A stretch of 64,000 nt of DNA from CAWJLE01 sp963843645 (GTDB lineage: Bacteria > Chloroflexota > Anaerolineae > DAOTYC01), in contig CAWJLE010000008.1 of NCBI GenBank assembly GCA_963843645.1, positions 186,001-250,000 of the forward strand, in the 5' to 3' direction. The notes beneath the pieces were generated by a model. It was given only the letters and a program-made list of their open reading frames with translations, did no database searches and had not been told where the DNA came from. The position numbers and the translations under genes are program-made. Shown piece by piece: positions 1 through 8,848 of the stretch (the first letter of the stretch is position 1; every line of letters begins with the position of its first letter).

Positions 1-84
1 TAGGCGCCGATAAACGTCGGCCCCAACAAGCTGCCGTACCCAGCATCATCCATTTGAATGGTCATGAAAAAAGATCCTCTAAAA

Positions 85-237
85 TCAAATATTAAACAGA
101 CGCCGCAGTTTCCGGTCAACCTCACTTTGCCATCTGGTCGGCAGCTCACCCAGTTCTCTGCGAACCAACGTAGTGGAAACGGTTATTAGGCGGTGCAGCC
201 TGAGAGTTGGTATGAGGACAACCTTACCCCTGATCAC
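85..237 (-). pseudogene. Truncated MazF/PemK-type toxin remnant
   Basis: A 50-codon reading frame begins with GTG inside the end of the antitoxin gene (14 nt overlap), the usual layout of an antitoxin-toxin pair. It starts GKVVLIP, as MazF/PemK toxins do, then jumps directly to a typical MazF C-terminal end (LRLHRLITVSTTLVRRELG, then LRRLF). Family members are about 105-115 residues, so roughly 60 central residues are missing. I infer an internal deletion that inactivated the mRNA interferase. The neighbouring antitoxin is intact. The family assignment rests on the two short conserved ends only. Confidence 0.6.
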
Positions 238-478
238 AAAATGGCTTCCCGTCCTCGATCGTGTACACGTCTTCGGCGGACTCGCGCAGGAACTGGAGAG
301 CCGGGTTTTTGTCCGCTGCCCGAAGCCACTCTTCTTCACTGATCTCGCGCGGTTCGTCCATGAGAATGATCACCCGAACCCGACTTGGACCCGCCACTGG
401 CAAGGGACCATCCAGATGCAACTGCCGCTGCTCGTCGATCTGGCCTTCGACTTCAATGGCTCTTAACACGACGTCCAT
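224..478 (-). CDS. Type II antitoxin-like small protein
   Basis: An 84-residue protein, probably the antitoxin partner of the MazF/PemK remnant that overlaps its 3' end. The N-terminal half (VVLRAIEVEGQIDEQRQLHL) reads as beta strands. It is followed by VRVIILMDE and an acidic helical tail ending in EDGKPFCDQG, a type of ending I associate with antitoxins placed just before PemK genes. The start is supported by an AGGAG site about 8 nt upstream and a consensus promoter (TTGACA, 17 bp, TATACT). With the toxin truncated, this gene may persist as an orphan antitoxin or autoregulator. No DNA-binding motif is obvious, so the exact family is uncertain. Confidence 0.55.
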   Translation of the reverse strand: MDVVLRAIEVEGQIDEQRQLHLDGPLPVAGPSRVRVIILMDEPREISEEEWLRAADKNPALQFLRESAEDVYTIEDGKPFCDQG

Positions 479-513
479 TGGTTATACTCCTTAGTGTTCG
501 CCGCACTGCAGCA

Positions 514-542
514 AGTATAGCTCAGGTAAGAACTGGTGTCAA
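514..542 (-). promoter_or_regulatory. Consensus promoter of the antitoxin gene
   Basis: On the minus strand, TTGACA (542-537) and TATACT (519-514) are separated by 17 bp. The antitoxin ATG lies about 30 nt downstream. One of the best promoter matches in the window. Confidence 0.75.
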
Positions 543-663
543 CAGAAATGGAGCCGCCGCCGGGGCCCGGGCGGTTGCGTGTCACGTCGCGCCCCCTTTC
601 CGATCGCGCGGCCTCGTCGGCGACGCCGCGTGTCGTCCCCTGCGCGGCGAGGGTCCTTTCAGG

Positions 664-713
664 GGCGTGTGCCAGGAATTGGGCGAGACCGTGCCCAATT
701 CCTGGCACACGCC
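664..713. repeat. 21-bp perfect inverted repeat (hairpin)
   Basis: Arms 664-684 and 693-713 are perfectly complementary around an 8-nt loop. It ends 10 bp before the -35 box of the Nudix gene. There is no T-run, so it is not an obvious terminator. It is one of many unrelated palindrome families in this window. Confidence 0.9.
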
Positions 714-723
714 TACAGACAAC

Positions 724-751
724 TTGACCGCGTACCTCCCTGCGGTATAAT
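724..751 (+). promoter_or_regulatory. Promoter of the Nudix gene
   Basis: TTGACC (724-729), 16 bp, TATAAT (746-751). The ATG at 774 lies only about 15 nt after the expected start of transcription, so the mRNA leader would be very short and no clear ribosome-binding site precedes it. Confidence 0.75.
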
Positions 752-773
752 CCCTTCGACTCAAGATTGGAGC

Positions 774-1379
774 ATGCTCATGGCCTATCACCCCGGCGCG
801 ATCCTCCCCATCGACCGCCACGAATTCCGAGAACTGGTGGCCCGCTACGGCCACGGCGCGATCGAGCGCGTGGACCTGGACATCGACGAGTCGCTCTATC
901 GCATTCGTATGGAGAAGCGCGACGATCGCCGCGCCGAGGTGGTCTTCGCCATTCGGGGACCTCGCGGCGGTGTGCTGGTTCATCGCAAGACCTACTGGGA
1001 CGAGGACCTGTTTCGCCTCCCCACGGGCGGCATCGATCCGGACGAGCCGGTGGCGGACGCCCTCGTACGCGAGCTGCACGAGGAAACGAACCTGGTGGCG
1101 GAGGAAATTCGCTTCCTCGGCGCGCAGGACTGCCGTCTGCATTACGACGGGCAGCTGTGCCGCTTTGTCTCGTACGTGTTCCACGTCGTCCGAGCGACGG
1201 GCCACCTCATCCCCGAAGATAAGGAAAACATCGCCGAGTTCCGCGAGATCTCCGCCCAGGAGCTGGCAGCCCTGGCGGCGCACCTGCGCGGCCTCAACCC
1301 GCCGTACACCGGCTGGGGCCGCTGGCGCGCCGCAGCCCACGATCTCGTCTACCGCCGCCTGACCGACGACGGACTTTAG
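774..1379 (+). CDS. Nudix hydrolase
   Basis: A protein of about 200 residues that probably hydrolyses a nucleoside-diphosphate-linked substrate. The Nudix box is complete: GGIDPDE, seven residues, RELHEETNL, providing the metal-binding glutamates in the middle of the protein. The N-terminal part (LYRIRMEKRDDRRAEVVFAI) forms the first strands of the fold. The open frame extends upstream to 579, but that part covers the hairpin and promoter, so I place the start at ATG 774 or 780. The next gene encodes a CYTH/CHAD protein on the same strand 85 nt later, so co-transcription is possible. The substrate cannot be told from the sequence. Confidence 0.85.
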   Translation: MLMAYHPGAILPIDRHEFRELVARYGHGAIERVDLDIDESLYRIRMEKRDDRRAEVVFAIRGPRGGVLVHRKTYWDEDLFRLPTGGIDPDEPVADALVRELHEETNLVAEEIRFLGAQDCRLHYDGQLCRFVSYVFHVVRATGHLIPEDKENIAEFREISAQELAALAAHLRGLNPPYTGWGRWRAAAHDLVYRRLTDDGL

Positions 1380-1464
1380 GCTTCCGGCATCGCGCCGACG
1401 TGGCTGCGGCGTGTCCGGCGGATCCACTGGAAGTCTGAGCGGTCCCACCCAAAAGGGGTATCGA

Positions 1465-4249
1465 ATGGAAATCGAAGCGAAGTACACCGTCGCCGACGAA
1501 GCCCTCTTCAATCGGCTGTTGGAGGCCGAGCGCTTCGGATCCTTCACGACCGGGCCGGTTTCCGTCCACGAGGTGGAGGACGTATACCTGGACACCGCGG
1601 ACCGCCGCGTCTTCGGCGGAGGCTATGCCTGCCGATTGCGCCGGGACGCGGTCGCAGCCGGCGCCCAAAGTTGGGGCGCGGTGCTCGAAGGGCCTGGGCG
1701 GCGCGCAGCGCGGCCTGCATCAGCGCGAAGAGCTGGAGGTCGACCTGCCCGCGTTCGAACCTGACGCGGCCCGCTGGCCGGCCGGCGAAGCGCGCGACCG
1801 GGCGCTGGAGCTGAGCGGCGGCGCGCCCCTCGAAACCCTGGTGACGCTGAGCCAGACGCGATCCGTTCGCCTGCTGTACGCCGGGGAACGGCTGATCGCC
1901 GAGCTGAGCCTGGACCGGGTCGTCATCGCGCTCGGGTCGAGCCGGGCCGAGCACATCGACCTGGAAGTCGAGGCCGAGGCCAAGGGCGACGGCGGCGTGG
2001 ACGAGATCCGCGCCCTCGCCGAATGGTTCGAGTCCGAGCTGTGCCTGACGCCCCAGCCCCTCTCCAAGTTCGAGCGTGCCCTGGCATTGCTGCGTGACGC
2101 GGACGAGCCGGGCGGCGGCCCCGCCACATCCCAGGACGAAGCCGCCGCGGACGACGAGCGGCTGCGACCGGGCGATCGGGCCATCGTGGAGCGCGTCGCG
2201 GCCACGGCGCGGACGACGCAGGCCCGCCGGGCGCGGCTGCTATTGGCCTGGGACGATGGGGCCGACGTGCGTGAGCTCCAGGAGAGCCTGGGGTATTCCC
2301 GCAGCAGCGTGTACTTCTGGATCGACGCGTACGCTCGGAAGGGCCTGGACGTATTCCCGCCCAACGTGCTGGCGCAGGCCGAGGCCGCCCCGCCCGCAGA
2401 TGAAGCGCCTGCTCCACGCCGCCCGCGGGCGGGGCGCCCCGCGCCCACCCTGACCCCCGGCCCGACTGAAGCGGTCGCTGCGGAGCCGCCCCCGGACGAG
2501 GCCGCGCCCGAGCCGCCCCCGCCGATTCCGATGGCCGAGCTGATGCGCCGCTACGACGTGGACCTGGCGCACGGCCGCCACGTCGCCGACCTGGCGATGC
2601 GCCTGTTCGACCTCACGGCCGGCCTGCACCACCTGCCGGCTGCCTCTCGCAAGCTGCTGGAAAAGGCCGGGCTGCTCCACAATCTCGGCCTGGCCACGGA
2701 TCCTGAGCGCCACCACACCGTCGGTCGCGACCTGCTGCTGGCCACGCCGGTCGTCGAGCTGGCCGACCTGCAGCGGCGGATGATTGCGGCGACCATCTTC
2801 CTGCACCGCAAGCGCATTTCGCCGCGCAAGCTGGAGAAGGAGGTCGTGGCCTCGCTGCCGGACGCCACACGCGCCGAGACTTTGGAGCTGGCCGCGCTCA
2901 TCCGCATTGCCGACGGCCTGGACTATTCGCTGAGCCAGACCACGCGCATCGTGGGCGGCCGGGTCTCCCCGATCACGGTCGACGTGATTCTGTCCGGGCC
3001 CCTGTCCGCCGAGGATGCCGCGCGCGCCCAAACCAAAGCCGACCTGTGGGACCAGCTCCATTCGGTTCCCTTCAGGTACATATCGGTCTCGGGCGACCCG
3101 CTGGCCGCGCAGGTGCGGCCGGACCAGGGCTCGAATGCTCACGAAGAGGGGGCGGCGGACCCCGACGAGGCCGGCGGCGCTCCCGAGGAGGTTGCGCCGC
3201 CGGAAGCGGAAGCCGCGCCCGCCGTCACGGAATCTCGGCCGCCCGTGGCGCCGGAGGAGTCGCCGCTGCTGGCATCCGCGCTGGCCGGCGTGCCGCCCAC
3301 GGCGCCGGGCATCCGTCCCGACGACGCCACGGCCGAGGCGGGCCGCAAGGTCCTGGCCTTTCACCTGGCCCGCATGCTGAAGCACGAGCCCGGCGCGCGG
3401 CAGGGCGAGGACATCGAAGAGGTGCACGACATGCGGGTCGCCGCACGCCGGCTGCGCTCGGCCTTCCGCGTCTTCGACGAGTCGTTCCAAAAAGGCGCCC
3501 TGGCGCCCTACCTGAAGCACCTGCGCCGCGTCGGCGAAACGCTGGGAGCGGTGCGCGACCTGGACGTGCTCATGGATAATGCGCGCAACTACCAGGCCGG
3601 TCTGCCCGCGGATCAGAGCGACGCGGTGGAGCCGCTGGTGCAGGCCTGGGCGGCCCAGCGCGAAGTGGCCCGGCGCAATCTCATCCGCTACCTCAACAGC
3701 GAGGGTTACAGCCGGTTCACCGCGGCCTTCGCCGAGTTCGTGACCAGTCCGGGCACGGGCGCGCGCCGGCCCGATCCCGAGCGGCCGGAGCCATACCTGG
3801 CGCGGCACGTCGCCCCGCGCCTGATCTACACCGCCTTCGAGCGGGTGCGCTCGTACGAGACGCTGCTGGATCAGCCGTCGCTGGAGCTGTTGCACGCGCT
3901 GCGAATCGAGGGCAAGCGCCTGCGCTATACTCTGGAGTTCTTGCGTGAGGTGTTGGGTCCGGAGTCGGCCCTGGTCATCGCGGAGACGACGGCCCTGCAG
4001 GACCATCTGGGGGCATTGCACGACGCGGACGTAGCCGAGATGCTGCTGCGCAATTTCCTGAACGGCACGTTGGCCCCCGGCCCGAAGCACGCCGCGCGTC
4101 CGCGCGTTCTGGCGCCGGGCGTCGCCCTGTATCTCGCGACCCGCCAGGGTGAGCTGCAGCGCCTGCTGACGACCTTCCCGGACGCGTGGGCCCGCTTCAA
4201 TCGCCCGGAAGTCCGCCAATCCCTGGCGCTCGCCGTCTCCGTCCTGTAG
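1465..4249 (+). CDS. CYTH-HTH-HD-CHAD multidomain protein (frameshifted)
   Basis: A fusion of about 925 residues. It starts with MEIEAKY, the ExExK signature of CYTH (triphosphate tunnel) domains, preceded by an AAAAGGGG ribosome-binding site. Near 1680 the frame changes by one base, then CYTH continues (HQREELEVDLP). Next come a helix-turn-helix-like segment (LQESLGYSRSSVYFW), a Pro/Ala-rich linker, and an HD-type helical domain like the Ppx/GppA C-terminus (GRHVADLAMRLFD, LLHNLG, HHTVGRDLL, LIRIADGLDYS). The last ~300 residues are a CHAD domain (VHDMRVAARRLRSAFRVF). CYTH and CHAD are known polyphosphate-binding modules, so a role in polyphosphate sensing or hydrolysis is inferred. The usual HD pair reads HN here. 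The frame break may be a sequencing error. Confidence 0.8.
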
Positions 4250-4272
4250 CGTCTGTCTCGCGCGCGGGAGAG

Positions 4273-4594
4273 GGCGGGCCGACGGCTACGGCTTCTGTCA
4301 TCACGATTTCTGTCATTACGACTTGTGTCATCACGACTTCTGTCATCACGACTTGTGTCATCACGACTTCTGTCATTCTGAGGAGCGCTGTTCAGCGACG
4401 AAGAATCTCGCGCGCGAAATAAGTCATCGTCAATCGCGCGCGAGATTCTTCGTCGCTGAACAGCGCTCCTCAGAATGACAGAAGTCGTGATGACACAAGT
4501 CGTGATGACAGAAGTCGTGATGACACAAGTCGTAATGACAGAAATCGTGATGACAGAAATCGTGATGACAGAAGCCGTAGCCGCCGGCCCGCCT
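4273..4594. repeat. Giant palindrome with 15-bp tandem units in both arms
   Basis: A 320-bp inverted repeat. The inner stem (about 4371-4417 and 4434-4480) carries the CTGAGGAGC...GACGAAGAATCTC family sequence with a ~16-nt loop. The outer arms are tandem 15-bp units of the form CTTSTGTCATYACGA. The left arm has one unit fewer than the right. The outermost GGCGGGCC..CGGCTACGG also pairs. The same inner core recurs at 19.5 kb with different outer arms. Confidence 0.9.
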
Positions 4595-4723
4595 ACTCCC
4601 CGCGGCGCCAGAGCGCCCCACCATAGCACTCTGTTCGGTGCCTCCGTGCCGTTCGTTGTCTTTCTTTGTGTCCCTTGGTGTCCTTTGTGGTGAGATGTCT
4701 TTCTGTCCCGCGGAAGAAGGGGC

Positions 4724-5464
4724 TCAGCGGCCCTTTTCTTTGTCCTTCTCTTTCGCCAGCTTGACGTCGACCGGCTTCATGTCCTTCAGCATCTCCTTGA
4801 TGTCAGACTTCAGCAGCTTGAACACCTCGGGGATGCGCTTGGTGGCGTCCACGCGCCGGAACTGGAACTCGTCGCTCATGTTGTCGAACTGCGCCAGCAG
4901 CCGGCTCTGGTAGTCCATGTAGCTCTCGTAGTAATCGTTGTACGGCAGGAAGTCCATGCCGGACTCCCAGTAATCGAAACCCCGATCGTTCAGCAACCGG
5001 GGGATCAGATTCGTCAGATCGACCTCCATGTAGAACACGGCATCGGGGATCAAGGCGTAGCTGAACACCTCGCGGATCCACTGCGGGTCGACGCCGCGGA
5101 CCACCGCGCGGGCGATCAACGAATAGATGTACCGGTCGGTCAGGACGACGAAGCCGGCGCGCAGGGCGGGGATGATGACCTTCTCCAGGCGGTCGGCGAA
5201 ATCGGTCGCGTAGAACAGGTTGCTCGTGATCACACCCAGCGTATGGCCGGTCTGCGCCGACTTGATGCCTTTGCCGGCCAGCTTGGAGCGCTTCAGCCCG
5301 GTGGAGGCCACCGCGTAGCCGTTCGACTCCAGCCATTCGCGCAGCAGCGCGATCTGCGTGGAGCGGCCCACCCCATCCGTCCCCTCCAGCACGATCAGGC
5401 GACCCGGCAGCTCTTCCTGCTCCACCCCTATGAGATCTTGGCCGTAGAATCGAACCGGGGTCAT
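4724..5464 (-). CDS. Thymidylate-kinase-like protein with variant Walker A (GVGRST)
   Basis: A 246-residue P-loop protein of the dTMP kinase family. It has RLIVLEGTDGVGRSTQ at residues 22-37, DFADRLEKVIIPALRAG, and LTDRYIYSLIARAV, matching the DRY/R motif of thymidylate kinases. The P-loop lysine is replaced by arginine (GRST, where its neighbour has GKST), which would normally weaken ATP hydrolysis. The C-terminus is Lys/Glu-rich. The ATG overlaps the stop of the upstream paralogue by 4 nt (ATGA), so the two are translationally coupled and may work as a heteromeric pair. True dTMP kinase activity is not certain for this copy. Confidence 0.8.
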   Translation of the reverse strand: MTPVRFYGQDLIGVEQEELPGRLIVLEGTDGVGRSTQIALLREWLESNGYAVASTGLKRSKLAGKGIKSAQTGHTLGVITSNLFYATDFADRLEKVIIPALRAGFVVLTDRYIYSLIARAVVRGVDPQWIREVFSYALIPDAVFYMEVDLTNLIPRLLNDRGFDYWESGMDFLPYNDYYESYMDYQSRLLAQFDNMSDEFQFRRVDATKRIPEVFKLLKSDIKEMLKDMKPVDVKLAKEKDKEKGR

Positions 5465-6225
5465 CCCTTGTCCTCCTTGCTGTGCATGACTTCGTCGATG
5501 TAGCGTCCATACAGGGAATCCTCGGCCAGGGCCGATCGCCAGGCGCTGGGCTCGGTGCGCAGCGCACCCTGCAGGTGCGGCTTGACGATCTCTCGGACCT
5601 GATCCTGCTGCTCGACGAGCCGCTGCGTCGCGTCGATCACGGTGAGGTCCTCTTCGGCGACGATCTGCTCGTATTGGTCCAGGATGCGGCTCTGAAACAG
5701 GCGGAAGCTCTCGGTCGGGTCTTCGCTCAATCCCAGGTCCTGACCCGCTTCGTAGTACTTCAGCTCGGGGCGGCCGGTCAAGATGCGCTTCAGCGATTCC
5801 TTGAGCGGCACGCGGAAGTAGAACGCGACCGTGGGGCGAATCGCGAAGCTGTACAGCTTCTTCACCCAATCGGGGCTCAGGCCTCGCGCCACGTCGCGGG
5901 CGTAGGCCGTGTAGATGTACCGGTCGGCCAGCACCACGGCGCCGGCCTTCAGCGCCGGCAGCATCTGGCGCTCCATGCGGTCGGCGAAATCGGCGGCGTG
6001 GATCAGGCTGAAGGACAGCGGGGTCAGCTCGTGCTTTTTCTTGCCGATGCGCGTCGTCTCGCCCACGATCGGCGACGAGTTCCACTCACTGAAGGCGACG
6101 CAATACCGCTCCCCAATCAGCCACTTGCGCAGCAGGTCCAGCTGTGTGCTCTTTCCGGAGCCGTCGATGCCCTCGACGACGATCAGTTTGCCCGGCAGCG
6201 GCTGCCCGTTCGGCATAAACGCCAT
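5461..6225 (-). CDS. Thymidylate kinase family protein
   Basis: A 254-residue protein that would phosphorylate dTMP to dTDP if orthologous. It has a canonical P-loop (KLIVVEGIDGSGKSTQ), DFADRMERQMLPALKAG and LADRYIYTAYARDVARG. The start ATG at 6225 is chosen because AGGAGG lies 5 nt upstream. The frame is open further upstream without support. It is longer than standard bacterial Tmk (~205-215 residues) through a C-terminal extension. It is the middle gene of a three-gene run (Mth938-like, this gene, GRST paralogue). About 40% of residues look shared with the downstream paralogue by eye, pointing to an old tandem duplication. Confidence 0.85.
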   Translation of the reverse strand: MAFMPNGQPLPGKLIVVEGIDGSGKSTQLDLLRKWLIGERYCVAFSEWNSSPIVGETTRIGKKKHELTPLSFSLIHAADFADRMERQMLPALKAGAVVLADRYIYTAYARDVARGLSPDWVKKLYSFAIRPTVAFYFRVPLKESLKRILTGRPELKYYEAGQDLGLSEDPTESFRLFQSRILDQYEQIVAEEDLTVIDATQRLVEQQDQVREIVKPHLQGALRTEPSAWRSALAEDSLYGRYIDEVMHSKEDKG

Positions 6226-6267
6226 GTTAGCCTCCTTATGCAGCTTTCGGCGGTCAGCTCTCAATTC

Positions 6268-6630
6268 TCAGCACGTGACGTGGAACAGGCCCAGCACCCG
6301 GCCTTCAGCTTCGTTCCAGACCTCGATGGCCTCAGGTGTGGGCAGCATTCGCGTGCGCAGGCCGCGCTTGGCGAAATACGACTCCGCCTTGGCGGACAGC
6401 CGGACGTTGTCCTCTTGACCTGTGCCGATGATCAACAGCACGGCGCCCTCCTGATACACGTCCCTGGCCTCATCCTTGGACAGGATGTGGGATGTGCCGT
6501 ACAGGGCTTTTGATAGCTTCTTCTTTCGCTTGCGAACCGCTCCGTCCAGCTCAATGACGACGTCGTTTTCGTATTTCCGGCCGGCGATCGTGATCGAGCC
6601 GAATTTGGTCCGGTCGATCTGAGGGCGCAT
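6268..6630 (-). CDS. Mth938-like domain protein
   Basis: A 120-residue protein of the Mth938/DUF498 family. Recognisable features are FGSITIAGRKYENDVVIE at the N-terminus, VLLIIGTGQEDNVRLS (the conserved glycine-rich turn) and YFAKRGLRTRMLPTPEAIEVWN. The family is small and single-domain. Its biochemical role in bacteria is unknown, although the eukaryotic relative NDUFAF3 helps assemble complex I. It is the first gene of an operon with two thymidylate-kinase-like genes (42-nt gap). ATG 6630 is preferred over the upstream ATG 6645 because it precedes the family core directly. Confidence 0.8.
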   Translation of the reverse strand: MRPQIDRTKFGSITIAGRKYENDVVIELDGAVRKRKKKLSKALYGTSHILSKDEARDVYQEGAVLLIIGTGQEDNVRLSAKAESYFAKRGLRTRMLPTPEAIEVWNEAEGRVLGLFHVTC

Positions 6631-6663
6631 AACCGTGCACCTCAATATCCTCTATATTCTCAT

Positions 6664-6692
6664 AATGTACCATATCTTGTACTGCAAATCAA
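6664..6692 (-). promoter_or_regulatory. Promoter of the Mth938/kinase operon
   Basis: On the minus strand, TTGATT (6692-6687), 17 bp, TACATT (6669-6664). It sits about 30 nt upstream of the Mth938-like start codon. Confidence 0.6.
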
Positions 6693-6789
6693 GGGCAGCG
6701 CCGAAGCAAATTGCCTTAAAACCGCGTGCGCTTTCGCGGCGGAACGTTAAGGCGGAGAAGTCATTTGAGGGTGGCTGGAGGACCTCTGG

Positions 6790-6876
6790 CTCCTCTCCCT
6801 TCTCAGGGGAGAGGCTGGGAGAGAGGTTCCTCTGACTCCTCTCCCTTTTCAGGGGAGAGGCTGGGAGAGAGGTCCT
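6790..6876. repeat. Two tandem copies of the CTCTCCC palindrome family
   Basis: Two direct copies of a ~40-bp element (CCTCTCCCTTCTCAGGGGAG, then AGGCTGGGAGAGAGG). The family recurs as long palindromes at 9982-10076, 25371-25488 and 28018-28138, and as a partial copy at 12576-12620. The rest of the 387-bp gap upstream of 7018 holds a possible TATAAT at 6965-6970 and nothing else I recognise. Confidence 0.8.
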
Positions 6877-7017
6877 CAGCGCGCGGTGTGAAAACTGGCA
6901 CCCCGCAGCACAAATTGGCCCCTAATCCCACATTTCTTGACACCGAAATGACACCGGACGGGACTATAATTCGTCCTTGGTCTGATGGAATTGCAGAAGT
7001 CTTAAGAGGTGTCTGAC

Positions 7018-7353
7018 ATGGTCAGGAGCGCGCAACTCATCGAGCAGCAGTGCCGGCGTAAGGGCATTCCACGTCTGGACCTGAAGCCGGACATGATTGC
7101 GCCGAGTGTCGCCGGGCGCGTCGATCTGGAGACCGCACGCCGGTTGCAGGCCGTGCCGGTGTCGGAAGAGGACGGACAGGTCACGGTGGCGATGGTGGAT
7201 CCGTTCGACACCCAGGCGCTGGAGGCGCTGAAAGGTTTGCTGAAGTCCGGCGTCGTGCCGGTGTACAGCGCGCCCGCCGCCATCGAAGAAGCTCTGAAAC
7301 GTCTGCAGGCATTGGAACTGGAAAACTTCTCTCAACCTAATCGAGGAGTGTAG
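7018..7353 (+). CDS. Small protein, GspE/PilB N-terminal (MshEN-like) domain alone
   Basis: A 111-residue protein resembling only the N-terminal domain of type II secretion/type IV pilus ATPases. It has ARRLQAVPVSEEDGQVTVAMVDPFDTQALEALKGLL, the conserved pattern of that domain, and ends soon after VPVYSAPAAIEEALKRL. No ATPase domain follows. MshEN domains in some proteins bind cyclic-di-GMP, but the binding residues cannot be judged here. A GTG at 7009 is possible, but ATG 7018 has an AAGAGG site at a better distance. It precedes kamA by 82 nt on the same strand and may be co-transcribed. Confidence 0.65.
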   Translation: MVRSAQLIEQQCRRKGIPRLDLKPDMIAPSVAGRVDLETARRLQAVPVSEEDGQVTVAMVDPFDTQALEALKGLLKSGVVPVYSAPAAIEEALKRLQALELENFSQPNRGV

Positions 7354-7435
7354 TACTCCAAGCCCGGATAGGCAGGGCGCCGAAAGGAGACAAGTGAGAT
7401 CGAAGACAACCGGTCAGGTCGAAGGGGGAACGGCG

Positions 7436-8848
7436 ATGAGCACCTCCCTTCTCGATGAGATGTCCATTGTGGGGGAGAACGAAGAACCCCCCGGTACCAG
7501 GCGCCGTCCTGCTCTTTGGCGCGATGTGCCTGACGAAAAGTGGGACGATTGGCGCTGGCAGCTGAGTCACCGGATCAGAAACGGTGACGAACTCCGTCAG
7601 ATCATCAACCTAACACCAGATGAGGAAGCAGGCGTCGATGCGGCGCAGCGGTTCCGCATGGACATCACGCCGTACTTTGCTTCCCTCATGGATCCGAACG
7701 ATCCGAATTGCCCCATCCGCCAACAGGTGGTTCCCACTCGCAAAGAGCTGGTCCACTTCGACGACGAGATGGACGATTCGCTGAACGAAGAAGCACAATC
7801 ACCGGTGCGGGGACTGGTTCATCGTTACCCGGACCGCGTTTTAATGCTCGTCACCACGCAGTGTGCGAGCTACTGCCGTTATTGCACTCGCAGCCGGCTG
7901 GTGGGCGAGGCAGACCGGCAGTTCACCATGGCCGACTACGACGCGCAGATCGACTACATCGCGCGGACGCCGTCCGTGCGGGACGTGCTGATCTCCGGCG
8001 GCGACCCGCTGGTCCTGGCGACGGCGCACCTCGAGCGGCTGCTGGCCCGGCTCCGCGCCATCCCGCACGTGGAAGTCATCCGCATCGGGACGCGCGTGCC
8101 GGTCTTTTTGCCCCAGAGAATCGATGACGCGCTGATTTCGATGCTGAAGCGCTACCATCCGCTCTGGATGAACATCCATTTCAACCACCCGCGGGAGCTG
8201 ACGCCCGAAGTCGCGCAGGCCGTGACTCGCCTGGCGGACGCGGGCATCCCGTTGGGTTCGCAGACGGTGCTGCTGGCCGGCGTGAACGACTGCCCCAACG
8301 TCATCAAGACGCTGATGCACGGTCTGGTCAAGCTGCGCGTCCGCCCCTACTACCTGTACCAGTGCGACCTGGTCCACGGCGCCGGGCACTTCCGCACGTC
8401 CGTGGCCAAGGGCGTGGAGATCATCGAGTCGCTGCGGGGGCACACCTCCGGCTTCGCCATCCCAACTTACTGCATCGACGCGCCTGGCGGCGGCGGCAAG
8501 GTGCCGATCATGCCGCAGTACCTCATCAGCCAGTCCGACGACAAGGTGGTCGTGCGGAACTTCGAAGGCATGATCACCGCCTACTCGCAGCCGGCCGACT
8601 ACCACGGCCACGACGCGTCGAAATGCAGCTACTGCCGCGAGCATCGCCGCGAGGGCCAGGAAGGCGTCCGGTCGCTGCTCGACGGCGACAAGCTGAAGAT
8701 CGTGCCGCAGGACTACGACCAGGAACACGACCGCACCGGTCGAGCCGATCGCGACGACGGTGAGGATCGCCGCGACCGCCGGTCCGCTCCCGAGCTGGAT
8801 TGGCTCCGCATCGACGAGAATCTGATGCGCGAGCTGGGAGAGAATTGA
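7436..8848 (+). CDS. kamA: Lysine 2,3-aminomutase (KamA family radical SAM enzyme)
   Basis: A 470-residue radical SAM and PLP enzyme that would convert L-lysine to beta-lysine. The 4Fe-4S motif CASYCRYC lies at residues 143-150. The C-terminal third has CDLVHGAGHFRT and CIDAPGGGGKVPI, containing both aspartates that lysine 2,3-aminomutase uses to hold the substrate amine; this favours lysine over glutamate as substrate. A CSYCREHR cysteine cluster follows, as in KamA zinc sites. The start has a GAAGGGGGAA ribosome-binding site. The TGA overlaps the ATG of the following ATP-grasp gene by one base, so both are co-translated. The acidic, Arg-rich tail (~40 residues) is less conserved. Confidence 0.9.
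   Translation: MSTSLLDEMSIVGENEEPPGTRRRPALWRDVPDEKWDDWRWQLSHRIRNGDELRQIINLTPDEEAGVDAAQRFRMDITPYFASLMDPNDPNCPIRQQVVPTRKELVHFDDEMDDSLNEEAQSPVRGLVHRYPDRVLMLVTTQCASYCRYCTRSRLVGEADRQFTMADYDAQIDYIARTPSVRDVLISGGDPLVLATAHLERLLARLRAIPHVEVIRIGTRVPVFLPQRIDDALISMLKRYHPLWMNIHFNHPRELTPEVAQAVTRLADAGIPLGSQTVLLAGVNDCPNVIKTLMHGLVKLRVRPYYLYQCDLVHGAGHFRTSVAKGVEIIESLRGHTSGFAIPTYCIDAPGGGGKVPIMPQYLISQSDDKVVVRNFEGMITAYSQPADYHGHDASKCSYCREHRREGQEGVRSLLDGDKLKIVPQDYDQEHDRTGRADRDDGEDRRDRRSAPELDWLRIDENLMRELGEN

Noticed and set aside
2240..4219. A 659-codon minus-strand open frame opposite the CYTH-CHAD gene
   Set aside because: Gln/Arg/Val-rich composition typical of antisense frames; the plus strand carries clear domains.
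5482..6513. A 343-codon open frame on the plus strand opposite the thymidylate kinase genes
   Set aside because: It is the antisense shadow of well-supported genes in GC-rich DNA and matches no protein pattern.
6937..6970. TTGACA and TATAAT upstream of the 7018 gene as a promoter
   Set aside because: The spacing is 22 bp, outside the normal 15-19 bp; only the -10 might be used.
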